From NCBI RefSeq assembly GCF_933775445.1, contig NC_065873.1, positions 28,458,001-28,522,000 of the forward strand: DNA of 64,000 nucleotides, in the 5' to 3' direction. Numbering within the stretch: the first letter of the stretch is position 1; each line of letters starts with the position of its first letter. Source of the DNA: Argentina anserina. Its lineage: Eukaryota; Streptophyta; Magnoliopsida; Rosales; Rosaceae. Below, piece by piece: positions 50,020 through 61,399 of the stretch. The notes under the pieces are model-generated. The model saw only the letters and a list, made by a program, of their open reading frames with translations. It searched no databases and had not been told where the DNA came from. A program made the translations under genes and the position numbers.

Positions 50020-51491
50020 TCAGATAACGTAACGGTAGGTGATATATCGTCCTGCAGTCTCATTTGGCCGAATTATCTTCACAACTTGTCCACGGTTAAG
50101 CCCGTAATATCTTGCAATCGGATCAATAAGCTGGATACGAGGAAGCTGAACACCATTTACCGAAAATGAAGATGAATCAGGCATCCAAATCAGTTTGGTA
50201 ACCACAGAAGCCATTCCAATCTTGAAAAAAGATCAACAGTTTGTATTGTTTGGAAGGTGCAAAGTAAAATCAAGCATGACAACAAACAGATTTATGCAAC
50301 TAGCTTCAAGAATTTGTTGCTATTCAAACATAGCATTGTTTAGGACTGACCTGTGTCTCTTTCACGGTGTACCTCTCCAGCAAAGTCTTCTTTTCCTCAT
50401 TTGTAAGAACCCGATGCTCAGGAACTAGAACATGCTCTTTAATATTCACCAACAATTCTGCTTCCTGAACCAATAGACTAAACTCAGAAAACAAAATCTT
50501 CTAAACAAAATTACTGTGATTACATAAGCATTAGTTGGAGATGTTCCGACAACAACCATAAAAGAAATAAGCAAACGGTACAACCTAACCCCTCCAAGTA
50601 CATTAGTTTTTCCTCATTGAGGAGAACGTCTTATAAAAGTGACTGTTCTATTATTGTTTCAATTTGCAAACACATAGATATATAGCAACAAAAACATCAT
50701 TCTTGGCTAAAACTTGGGCGTGCAAACCAAGAGGGGCCTTGCTAAAACAGTTGGGCATCCCTGTTAACTAGCATTAACAGATAACCCCATGCCTCCAACT
50801 TGTCACTATTAAGTGGCAGAATGACAATAGTTTCAAGCACATTGAATTACATTACTAGTCCATCAAAAACAGAATTATAACAGAGACAAACTAAGCTAAT
50901 TATTAAGTGTACACCTGTCTGCCTAAAGTTTTCATATTCCGAATACCAAGTTTCTGGTTCCTAACAATTCAATAGGTAAGGAATACAATGTTTCAAGAAC
51001 AAAAATTTATGAAACGATAAATAAACAATTAAACTTCACCTGGAAAATCTCCAAGTGGTACTTTGAACCCATCTCACTGACGGACTTTGCCTGAGGAGTC
51101 AGATTCTGTTGAGCAACTAAGATTGCTCTAGTCACATTCTCCTGTTTCATGCGATTCACGTAACTCTTCATTTCGTCACCCCAACTTTAGGTTCATCAGG
51201 GAAAAACACGTAAATCTGGTACACAACAACCATCAATTAAATAAAACCCAAACAACACTACTTCAACCAACAACACAAAAACCATCAATATACCTGATCA
51301 GACTCGTTGTCTTTCTTCCTACTATTGATAGTAAGGTCCTCCCTTTTCATGTTCTCTCCATATTTGTTCTTGAACTGCGACATTGACATGTTCAGATCAT
51401 GATTCACAATCGTGTAGTCCCTGTCTTTCAGCATTTGCATTAGTGTCTTCCGAACTCTGTAGAGCTTCGTAATCTCTTCTTCCGTCAACAT
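50020..51491 (-). pseudogene. NRPB5: RNA polymerase subunit RPB5 (NRPB5) with a frameshift in exon 2
   Basis: Four exons, 51491-51294, 51215-51040, 50464-50351 and 50145-50020, match plant RPB5, the 205-residue subunit shared by RNA polymerases I, II and III. Exon 1 begins MLTEEEITKLYRVRKTLMQM and contains QFKNKYGENMKREDLTINSR; exon 2 continues YVFFPDEPKVGV then MKSYVNRMKQENVTRAILVA; exon 3 has [20 protein letters not shown]; exon 4 ends [20 protein letters not shown] and RYVI. Exon 2 is 176 nt where 177 is needed: after PKVGV the frame hits TGA (51168-51166), and the conserved MKSYVNRM resumes in another frame. All splice sites and the rest of the reading frames are intact. It is either a very recent pseudogene or a sequence/assembly error. 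An LTR retrotransposon begins 112 bp upstream of the start codon. Confidence 0.85.
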
Positions 51492-52465
51492 CGTTGCTTA
51501 TAATCTACAAAAGTAACAAAACCCACCTTAATAACATTCATCTGTGATTACAAACAACACCGAACATTCTCGAAAACAAGTGTTGCTTCTCTATGTTGTC
51601 TTTTGTAATAACTCGAATTTTTAGAAACTAAATGTCGAGTATTTTTTTAAGTGTTAAACTTGTGAAATTAATTCAAGACGACAATTGGAGGTTTGCGACA
51701 TTTCAAAATAAAAACGGAAACGTTCTCGGATCGTTTAATTAGAAAACGTAACGTTACCGCAACGTATAGATCGACTTTTATTCCGTCGCTCGGTTGCAAA
51801 AACTTCATTCACGAAAGTCGTAGAGCTCATCGATAGGAATTCGTGGACACGTCATGCGTTCGAATCGGACGTCGGATGCAAACGTTATTAACGTCGGAAG
51901 TTCGTTTCCGATTTTGGAAATAGTATAAAAGGAAGGAGAGGAGATTAAAAATCAGAAAATCAGATTTTTTCTAAAAATCAGATCGGGGGTACTGTTCACC
52001 TGAGCTCGGGTACTGTTCACCCGACCCAAAAACCTTCTCCGGCCGATTTCTCCACCATCCGACGTCGCCTCGTGTCGTGCCACCTATCAAACTGACGGGC
52101 TCGACGAGCTCCATCTTTTGGGCTACGCCTTGCACTCCGGCGACAACCACACACGGTGTAGCAACCGCCGGAAGTTACTGCTGTGGCGGCGCCGCCTCCT
52201 CCGGCCACCATGGCTCGAGATTCTTGGGGGGTTTTGCTTGTCTCAGTCCCATCAACATTCCCACAAAAGGAATCGAGCCAAATCGAAGTGTAAGTACCCG
52301 AATCAAAATTTCAATTTTCTAGGGTTTGTGAATAGTGCCGATTTCATGTTCTTCGTTGTTTGGACTGTTTAGACTCGGATTTAGACCTTGGTGTCAACTA
52401 GGAAGTTGTTGGAAATGTTGTTTAGGTTGTGGTGGTGAAATTTGGTGATGATTGGTGGCGGTCGG

Positions 52466-52690
52466 TGAACAGTAACGCGAATGAATAGTAACTGTGAATA
52501 GTAACTCCACATGAATAGTGATCTGTAACAGTAACTGTGAACAGTGTCATGGTAAAACAGTAACTGTGAACAGTGTCATGGTAAAACAGTAACTTTGAAC
52601 AGTGTTTTGGTAAAAACAGTGATTAGTAAACATAAACAGTGTTCCGTGAACAATGTTTTATGAACAACATTTAGCTGTGCTGAACTCGTC
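52466..52690 (+). repeat. Array of gtgaacagtaact motifs inside the LTR
   Basis: Variants of tgaacagtaact and gaatagtaact repeat more than ten times, with a duplicated 32-bp unit (gtaactgtgaacagtgtcat...). The reverse-complement form tactgttcacc occurs twice upstream at 51990-52022. The same array is in the 3' LTR at about 59520-59745. Confidence 0.9.
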
Positions 52691-53320
52691 ACCTGATATT
52701 TTAAGTATCATTTTCTAAGCATTTATCGTGCTATTAGGTGACTGACGAAACGAGTGAGGAAATTACTTTCAGGGTCGTGGATGTTGCACGCAGGAAAGAA
52801 GGTGAGTAAAATCTCACTTATTTACGAATCTACCCTTGCGGTGATTCCAAGATTTTTGCAAGAGTTTTTAATATTGAATTACGACACGTATACAATATAG
52901 TGGATTACGTATATATCGTATAAATGGTAATAAGTACATATATATATAGTTTGCTATATTATATACTGTTATGAATTCATTGGAATTGGTCATTTCGAAT
53001 GACGAGAATTAAATGTTGAGCATGTGATGTGATTTTTGTACAATATGAGGTGTGATTATTGTACGTGGTTTTAACATGAGTTTGTTAAAATGTTTTGTCT
53101 TCGGACGAGTTTTGTCTTCGGACGAGTTTTTGTCTTCGGACGTGTTTATGAAATATGACATGTATACGATATAATGGATTATATATATATATATTGTATA
53201 AATGGTAAATATGTGCATATATATATATATAGTTTGCTATATAATATACTGTTATGATTTTATCGTGATTTATGTCATTTCGATGACGAGATTTAAATAT
53301 CGAGCATGTGATTTTGATTT

Positions 53321-53612
53321 GTACAATATGATGTGAGATTATTGTACGTGATTTTAACATTGAGTTTGTTAAAATGTTGATTTGTCTTCGGACATGATTT
53401 TTGGTACAATATGATGTGAGATTATTGTACGTGATTTTAACATTGAGATTGTTAAAATGTTGATTTGTCTTCAGACATGATTTTTGGTACAATATGATGT
53501 GAGATTATTGTACGTGATTTTTAACATTGAGATTGTTAAAATGTTGATTTGTCTTCGGACGTGATTGGTACAATATGATGTGAGATTATTGTACGTGTTT
53601 GGCAAGTCGGAA
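53321..53612 (+). repeat. Tandem array of about 83-bp units inside the LTR
   Basis: Units start with gtacaatatgatgtgagatt at 53321, 53404, 53487 and 53568 (periods 83, 83, 81), with a more diverged unit before them (about 53037). Each contains two inverted repeats: gtacaata...ttattgtac and ttttaaca...tgttaaaa. The 3' LTR copy is at about 60358-60650. Confidence 0.9.
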
Positions 53613-54357
53613 CCTAGCCTTTGGCCGGGCGAAAGTTACGATACAGTTAGAGCTCTAGTCTGTCTGCCTTAGTACTGCATGCGAGGTAACGGGTGGTTAT
53701 CTGCTCATGGGTACTCGGTGTATTTTGGATGTTGGGTAGCGGGTGGCTATCCAATATCAACGGTGTATTACGAGAGGGGTAACAGATGTGTACCAGCGTT
53801 CTTGGTACCCGTATTATAAATGCATTGGGTAACCAGAAGGGTTACCTAATTTCCTCATGAACGTTTTATTTCATATTTCTTTGGGTCAACCAGATGGGCT
53901 GACGAGTGACTCATGAGGGCATTTATATTTGTTGTTTTGTGATCTTTCGTATATTTTGATATGCGAATTATATTTTGATTTTACTCATACGAGCTGTAAA
54001 GCTTACCGGGTTTGTGTTTACAATCCCGGTGCACCAATTCGATGGTGTAGTGGATGACTCCGCAGGTGTAGATTAGCGGGAATTGACGGACCGCTCAGAG
54101 GACTTGAAGTGATTTACCTCCAGCTTGTGTGAGGATTTTGTGAGACTATTTTGTAAGAGATTGTGAGGATTATTACATTCCAACTTACGTAATGTAAATT
54201 ATAAATTTGGGTTGTAATAATTGGTTTTCTGAGTTGTATTGATAACTCAGTGATGATCCGCTGTGCACTTAAATGATTTCGATTTTATTGAGATTATTTT
54301 GTGTTTAACGACTTTAGAATTTTGAGTTTTTAAGCTCGAAATTTTAGGGTCGTTACA

Positions 54358-54372
54358 GTTGGTATCAGAGCC
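54358..54372 (+). other. Primer-binding site of the LTR retrotransposon
   Basis: gttggtatcagagcc directly follows the 5' LTR; tggtatcagagc is the complement of the 3' end of plant initiator methionine tRNA, the usual primer of plant gypsy elements. Confidence 0.93.
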
Positions 54373-57060
54373 TAAGTGCGTATTTGGTGATTATCAATAT
54401 CATCCGGGAGCGATGATCCGACTGCAGGCGGGCACCCATCACATGCTCCTCGGTATTGATATGTCGCCGGGTACGCGAGAGTGTTAGGAGCCATACCTTA
54501 TGGTTTGGTCCTGTAGAGAGTATTGTGACGATACTCCGATGATTCACATTCTTCTGAAATTTCATGATTGATATTGGTTGGATCTATTTTGTCGAATTCA
54601 AGACTTCACATGTATGACTGAGTGTTAATTGTTGAATGGTGATGAATTTGTAAAAAGGGCCGTGAACATGGCCGAGGACGGACGAGAGGTCGCAGCCGAG
54701 GTAGGGTTGCAGGCCGAGTCCGCAATGTGGAGAACCTTTAGGAGGAGGCTGCTCCACGGGCAGAACAGGTTGACCCTGCTGCTGTCGTTAGAGACGACGA
54801 TAGTCGTGTGTTAAGTTGATCAAGGACTTTAATCGTCTGTCAACGTCTTATTTTATAGAGGCCTGGATCATATGGTAGTGGACCACTGGATCGAGGGCAT
54901 CATAATCTATTTTGTGATGATTGAGTACCCTGAGAGAGAAGAAGATGATATCGACACTTATTAGTGATAGTTCGGTAGAGGAGATGGTAGGATTGACTCC
55001 TACATCTATGAGAAACTCTTTATGTGTCACTTCGCATTTGGAGTGTTCCTCGAATTTGAGACAATGAAAGGCTTGTCCTATTGTGATTGGAAGTGGAGAG
55101 TTCTCTGCTTATTTGATCGTGATTCCGGATCACACCTATGATGTGATCATAGGAATTGATTGGTTGAGTACGCAGTACACGGTGATTGATTGTTTTGACA
55201 TGGTGGGTTCATTCGTAGACCCAGGAAACCAGAGTTTCGTATCTTTGACTCGAGGAGGATAATGTCATGAGAGTTTGAGTCATGGCATATGTTGAGTATG
55301 TGGATCTGAAGTAGCTATCACAGACATCGTTGTGATATCAGAGTAAAGTGAGACGTTTCAGGAGATACTGTGTTATAGCCTCTATAACGAAGACGCCGTA
55401 TGGATGGGACAAATGAAGTCAAAGACTTAATGACTAGTGCGATCAGCTTAGAGAGGCTACAATACTCTCTGAGTTTGACATGCGATCCAAATACTGGAAT
55501 GCTAACAGGTTTGAGTATATAGTTTCCTATCAGGGCAGAGAACTATCAAGGAGTCTTGATAGAGAGCGTTGACCCTATATTGAGAGATGTTCAGTGTTTA
55601 AATGTTAAGGACTAGATTTTAGTTATGCAAGTAATCTAAGTTGAAGCCTAACAAGGTTGAGATATTATGTTCAGGTAAGAGATGTGTAGACCATAGGTTG
55701 GAAGTGGTTAACGAAAATTTTCGTGACTAGCATCTCTAACGCTATTGGTAACAGAGTGGTAGGCCATATGATACGTCCATAAAGTGGTAATACAATTATT
55801 GAATTGAGATTCACATTTTGTCGACGTGACTTTCCAAACTTGTTTTGGTTCGGCTATAGACAATTGATGTTACGCATTGTTCTTGGCTGAGCAAGAAATA
55901 TAAGGTGATGGAGAAATCTCAATGTGGCGATATGAATTAATTATTTGCTAGATGAGCATTTAAATGAGAACGCTGGTCTTTCAGGATTTATTTATTTTGG
56001 TGTTGGGGATTGGAACTTCACAATGCCACTGGTCCAAATGAGACGCAATGGCGGTGAAGTAACTCTATTGAAGGTAAGGTATGAGATGACCTTAGCTTAG
56101 TGGTGTTTTAACGAATTGGTCGTGACAAGTACCTTCTAACTGGTAAAAAAATGGTTGAGGACTAAATCTTCTTTTCAAGTGCAAGTGGTGTTAGTGTTGG
56201 AGACTTAGAGTTTTTTTTCCCTCTATGCATCAGATTGTTTATTGTTGGATAAGGCGAAGTTGATTGAAGTGTTCAACAAGGGATAAATTTTACGATAAAG
56301 AGTAATCAATTATATTACTTCTTGCAGAGAAGTTATTTTGGCCGAATGCGTTGGCTATGAGGGTTCTTAATGAAAGTAAAGAAACAACTGTTTAGAGTGG
56401 TGGTATAGCGATCATTTTGGGTTAGTTTTGAGGAGATGGTGGACCTAATATCGGGTTCTGTTGAAGTAATTACTAAACTTATTAGTACTACAACGGTGGG
56501 AGGAACCAATATCTTAGATGATGCACTGGGGCATTTGTGTGGGACCGTATGTCATGCATTTGAGGCATGTATGAACCAGGGGTAAAGTATATCTCGGTTG
56601 TGGTCGTGTTGGATTTTGCGCTGTAAAGTTCATCTAATTTTTCATGTTCCACCGTTGGGAGATAAATACATTCTTTGTTTGAACCCCAAATTGTGGCATA
56701 CCACTCATGGAAGCAGGAAGCTGTAATTAATTTTCGACGGTAAGTTTTGGTGAGTGTGATGGGATGCGTGATGCGTCACTCTTGTGGTGGTGGTAGAGGT
56801 TCTCTACTGCCTTGTGCGTATATTAGTCGATTCTCTGGTGAATTTTTTTTAGAGTAATTCTTAATCCAAGGTGGTGTTCTGTGGTGGTTGTGAACTCAAT
56901 GAGTTAAGATTTCTTTATCGTGTTGCCGATACAAATATGGTACTTGAGTGGGTATCATGCACGACAACTTTTTATGGTTATAATAAGATGATCATGAAAG
57001 GAGATTATTTTGTTGATTGGAAGGAATGGTAGGTTCGTTATTCTAGCGATGCATTGTGGT

Positions 57061-57743
57061 CAGTGTTCTAAAAAGCGGCCGCCTAGACCGCCTAGGCGGC
57101 GTCTAGGCGCTAGGAGGTCACCCACCGCCACGCTTTTTGCCTCGGCGGTTATCTGTGGCGTTTTGTGAATTAAGCAGCCGCCTAGGCGGTCCTAGGCAGC
57201 CCTATTCAGTCCTAGGCGGTCTAGGCGGTCCTATTCAGTCATAGGCGGTCTAATCAGGCATATTTAGTCATAGGCGGTCAACCATCACTTGACATTAAAA
57301 AAAAAACTAAAAGATGCTGCAGCTCTCACTCTGTCTATTTTATGAAAATTGAATCTCATCATCTCATCAACAAAAGAAGAGGAAAGAAATATGAATATTA
57401 AGTTTGAGTCCGATACTGAATAAGTTAGGAAACAATTTGGAGAGAAAGAAATTGAGATTTAATATTATTACATTTGTTTCATTATTTATCTTTTCTTCAA
57501 ATATTTTTTTATGGACTTTCTATTTAAGTTATGTGAATTTAGACTATTTTAAGTATTTTTAAAATTAATATTAAACATTATTAAATATTTTAATCATTAA
57601 AATAGTTTAAATATATGTATAAAAATAAATAAATATTTAATAATTCGAAACCGCCTAGGCGCCGCCTAGGAGGCCGCCTAACCGTCTAGGCGCTAGGAGG
57701 TGGTTGTCCGCCTGCATACCGCCTAGCGCTTTTTAGAACCTTG
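57061..57743. mobile_element. Nested non-autonomous hAT-type element (683 bp)
   Basis: Terminal inverted repeats cagtgttctaaaaagcg (57061-57077) and, in reverse complement, caaggttctaaaaagcg (57727-57743) differ at two positions. The flanking 8-bp duplication attgtggt (57053-57060 and 57744-57751) is the size made by hAT transposases. Both ends are packed with gcctaggcgg/ccgcctaggc palindromes; the middle (57300-57640) is AT-rich with no transposase frame. It was inserted into the interior of the gypsy element. Confidence 0.93.
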
Positions 57744-58640
57744 ATTGTGGTGAAGTCATGAAGGTATTGTCGTGATAAAGCACGTTTATTTGAAAACCAC
57801 TATGTGTGATGAAAGTAGTAGGCATGTGTTAATCATTGATTTGACTCATGTTAGATGTTGAGAGTTTTGACCATGCTTAGTGGTAGGAGCTAACTCATGA
57901 CGTGAGGATAGTCTGTCAAATCGCAAGAGAGTGGTGAACTAGACAAAAGAGGGCGTCGACGCCTCTATGCTGAAAACATCATTATGTTTCGGGAGGATGA
58001 TTATATTTTGAGTAGCTCACATTCGACTATTATTGTTAGGACATGTGACAGATTGTCTGATGGAGGAAGTTTGAGGTAACGAAAGATAGGTTGAGAGCTT
58101 GTATGCTGGATTTTAAGGTAGCTGTGAAATCATTTGAGATTGATTGAGTTCGCCTACAACGACAATTACCCTTCCAGCATCGGCATGGTACCCTATGAGG
58201 CACTTAAGGTAGACCATGTCGATCACCTATCTATTGGGCCAAGTTGGGTGTAGTGAGATTTGACAAGAAAGAAAAGTTGACCGAGGTATGTTGGGCCTTT
58301 GAGATTCTCGAGAAGGTGGGAAAACTAGCCTTGCCTACTAGCATGTCGGACGTTCACAACGTCTTCTACATTTCCATGTTGAGGAAGTATGATCCTGATG
58401 TGTCGCATATGTGATCGATCATAACACCATTGAGGTGAAGGAAAATACCACTTTTGTTTTGAGCCGGTTTGTATTTTGAATAGATCCACAAAGAAGCTTT
58501 GGAGGAAGGAAGTGGAGCTAGTCAAGGTATTGTAGAGCCATCATGATGAAGGTGATGCATCATGGAAGCTAGGGTCGGATATGAAGACGGGATACCCACA
58601 GTTGTTTATTGAGTGAACTTGAATTTCGGGACGAAATTCC

Positions 58641-58657
58641 TTTTAAGGGGGGTAGAA
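58641..58657 (+). other. Polypurine tract of the LTR retrotransposon
   Basis: ttttaaggggggtagaa immediately before the TGTAATAAC start of the 3' LTR, in the place and composition of the plus-strand primer. Confidence 0.9.
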
Positions 58658-61394
58658 TGTAATAACCCGAATTTTTAGAAACTAAATGTCGAGTATTTTT
58701 TTAAGTGTTAAACTTGTGAAATTAATTCAAGACGACAATTGGAGGTTTGCGACATTTCAAAATAAAAACGGAAACGTTCTCGGATCGTTTAATTAGAAAA
58801 CGTAACGTTACCGCAACGTATAGATCGACTTTTATTCCGTCGCTCGGTTGCAAAAACTTCATTCACGAAAGTCGTAGAGCTCATCGATACGAATTCGTGG
58901 ACACGTCATGCGTTCGAATCGGACGTCGGATGCAAACGTTATTAACGTCGGAAGTTCGTTTCCGATTTTGGAAATAGTATAAAAGGAAGGAGAGGAGATT
59001 AAAAATCAGAAAATCAGATTTTTTCTAAAAATCAGATCGGGGGTACTGTTCACCTGAGCTCGGGTACTGTTCACCCGACCCAAAAACCTTCTCCGGCCGA
59101 TTTCTCCACCATCCGACGTCGCCTCGTGTCGTGCCACCTATCAAACTGACGGGCTCGACGAGCTCCATCTTTTGGGCTACGCCTTGCACTCCGGCGACAA
59201 CCACACACGGTGTAGCAACCGCCGGAAGTTACTGCTGTGGCGGCGCCGCCTCCTCCGGCCACCATGGCTCGAGATTCTTGGGGGGTTTTGCTTGTCTCAG
59301 TCCCATCAACATTCCCACAAAAGGAATCGAGCCAAATCGAAGTGTAAGTACCCGAATCAAAATTTCAATTTTCTAGGGTTTGTGAATAGTGCCGATTTCA
59401 TGTTCTTCGTTGTTTGGACTGTTTAGACTCGGATTTAGACCTTGGTGTCAACTAGGAAGTTGTTGGAAATGTTGTTTAGGTTGTGGTGGTGAAATTTGGT
59501 GATGATTGGTGGCGGTCGGTGAACAGTAACGCGAATGAATAGTAACTGTGAATAGTAACTCCACATGAATAGTGATCTGTAACAGTAACTGTGAACAGTG
59601 TCATGGTAAAACAGTAACTGTGAACAGTGTCATGGTAAAACAGTAACTTTGAACAGTGTTTTGGTAAAAACAGTGATTAGTAAACATAAACAGTGTTCCG
59701 TGAACAATGTTTTATGAACAACATTTAGCTGTGCTGAACTCGTCACCTGATATTTTAAGTATCATTTTCTAAGCATTTATCGTGCTATTAGGTGACTGAC
59801 GAAACGAGTGAGGAAATTACTTTCAGGGTCGTGGATGTTGCACGCAGGAAAGAAGGTGAGTAAAATCTCACTTATTTACGAATCTACCCTTGCGGTGATT
59901 CCAAGATTTTTGCAAGAGTTTTTAATATTGAATTACGACACGTATACAATATAGTGGATTACGTATATATCGTATAAATGGTAATAAGTACATATATATA
60001 TAGTTTGCTATATTATATACTGTTATGAATTCATTGGAATTGGTCATTTCGAATGACGAGAATTAAATGTTGAGCATGTGATGTGATTTTTGTACAATAT
60101 GAGGTGTGATTATTGTACGTGGTTTTAACATGAGTTTGTTAAAATGTTTTGTCTTCGGACGAGTTTTTGTCTTCGGACGTGTTTATGAAATATGACATGT
60201 ATACGATATAATGGATTATATATATATATATTGTATAAATGGTAAATATGTGCATATATATATATATAGTTTGCTATATAATATACTGTTATGATTTTAT
60301 CGTGATTTATGTCATTTCGATGACGAGATTTAAATATCGAGCATGTGATTTTGATTTGTACAATATGATGTGAGATTATTGTACGTGATTTTAACATTGA
60401 GTTTGTTAAAATGTTGATTTGTCTTCGGACATGATTTTTGGTACAATATGATGTGAGATTATTGTACGTGATTTTAACATTGAGATTGTTAAAATGTTGA
60501 TTTGTCTTCAGACATGATTTTTGGTACAATATGATGTGAGATTATTGTACGTGATTTTTAACATTGAGATTGTTAAAATGTTGATTTGTCTTCGGACGTG
60601 ATTGGTACAATATGATGTGAGATTATTGTACGTGTTTGGCAAGTCGGAACCTAGCCTTTGGCCGGGCGAAAGTTACGATACAGTTAGAGCTCTAGTCTGT
60701 CTGCCTTAGTACTGCATGCGAGGTAACGGGTGGTTATCTGCTCATGGGTACTCGGTGTATTTTGGATGTTGGGTAGCGGGTGGCTATCCAATATCAACGG
60801 TGTATTAAGAGAGGGGTAACAGATGTGTACCAGCGTTCTTGGTACCCGTATTATAAATGCATTGGGTAACCAGAAGGGTTACCTAATTTCCTCATGAACG
60901 TTTTATTTCATATTTCTTTGGGTCAACCAGATGGGCTGACGAGTGACTCATGAGGGCATTTATATTTGTTGTTTTGTGATCTTTCGTATATTTTGATATG
61001 CGAATTATATTTTGATTTTACTCATACGAGCTGTAAAGCTTACCGGGTTTGTGTTTACAATCCCGGTGCACCAATTCGATGGTGTAGTGGATGACTCCGC
61101 AGGTGTAGATTAGCGGGAATTGACGGACCGCTCAGAGGACTTGAAGTGATTTACCTCCAGCTTGTGTGAGGATTTTGTGAGACTATTTTGTAAGAGATTG
61201 TGAGGATTATTACATTCCAACTTACGTAATGTAAATTATAAATTTGGGTTGTAATAATTGGTTTTCTGAGTTGTATTGATAACTCAGTGATGATCCGCTG
61301 TGCACTTAAATGATTTCGATTTTATTGAGATTATTTTGTGTTTAACGACTTTAGAATTTTGAGTTTTTAAGCTCGAAATTTTGGGGTCGTTACA
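58658..61394 (+). repeat. 3' LTR (2737 bp)
   Basis: Starts TGTAATAACCCG and ends GGGTCGTTACA, followed by the tcttt target duplication. It is 17 bp shorter than the 5' LTR through loss of one short tandem unit. Open frames inside both LTRs are identical by descent and not genes. Confidence 0.97.
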
Positions 61395-61399
61395 TCTTT

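Larger units (their letters stand above)
51604..54357 (+). repeat. 5' LTR (2754 bp)
   Basis: Matches 58658-61394 almost base for base. Differences I noticed by eye: actcg/acccg near the start, gataggaa/gatacgaa (about 51836), attacgag/attaagag (about 53780), ttagggt/ttggggt near the end, and one 17-bp unit of a gttttgtcttcggacga repeat present only here (about 53093-53127). Contains GTGAACAGTA-type arrays, an 83-bp tandem array and AT microsatellites. Confidence 0.97.
51599..61399 (+). mobile_element. Ty3-gypsy (Tekay/Del-like) LTR retrotransposon with target duplication
   Basis: A complete element: target duplication tcttt at 51599-51603 and 61395-61399, 5' LTR 51604-54357, 3' LTR 58658-61394, both starting TGTAATAAC and ending GTTACA. 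A primer-binding site tggtatcagagcc follows the 5' LTR (54360-54372) and a polypurine tract aaggggggtagaa precedes the 3' LTR (58645-58657). The interior (54358-58657, 4.3 kb) has no long open frame but retains scattered gag-pol traces: a protease end (YDVIIGIDWLS near 55140), integrase C-terminal and GPF-type phrases (VPYEAL, ILEKVGKLA, SMLRKYDPD, about 58150-58410) and a chromodomain-like tail (about 58500-58640). The PR-to-IN order and the chromodomain place it in the chromovirus branch. I found no clear reverse-transcriptase YxDD motif. A hAT element is nested inside. Confidence 0.95.

Noticed and set aside
52017..52372. Frames of 64-84 residues repeated identically at 59071-59426
   Set aside because: They are parts of the two LTRs and carry no family features.
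53321..53612. Regularly spaced repeats reminiscent of a CRISPR array
   Set aside because: Units are contiguous 83-bp tandem copies without spacers, inside a plant LTR.
54629..54814. 61-residue frame just inside the retrotransposon
   Set aside because: Out-of-frame reading of a decayed gag start; the basic Arg-rich sense lies in another frame and is interrupted.
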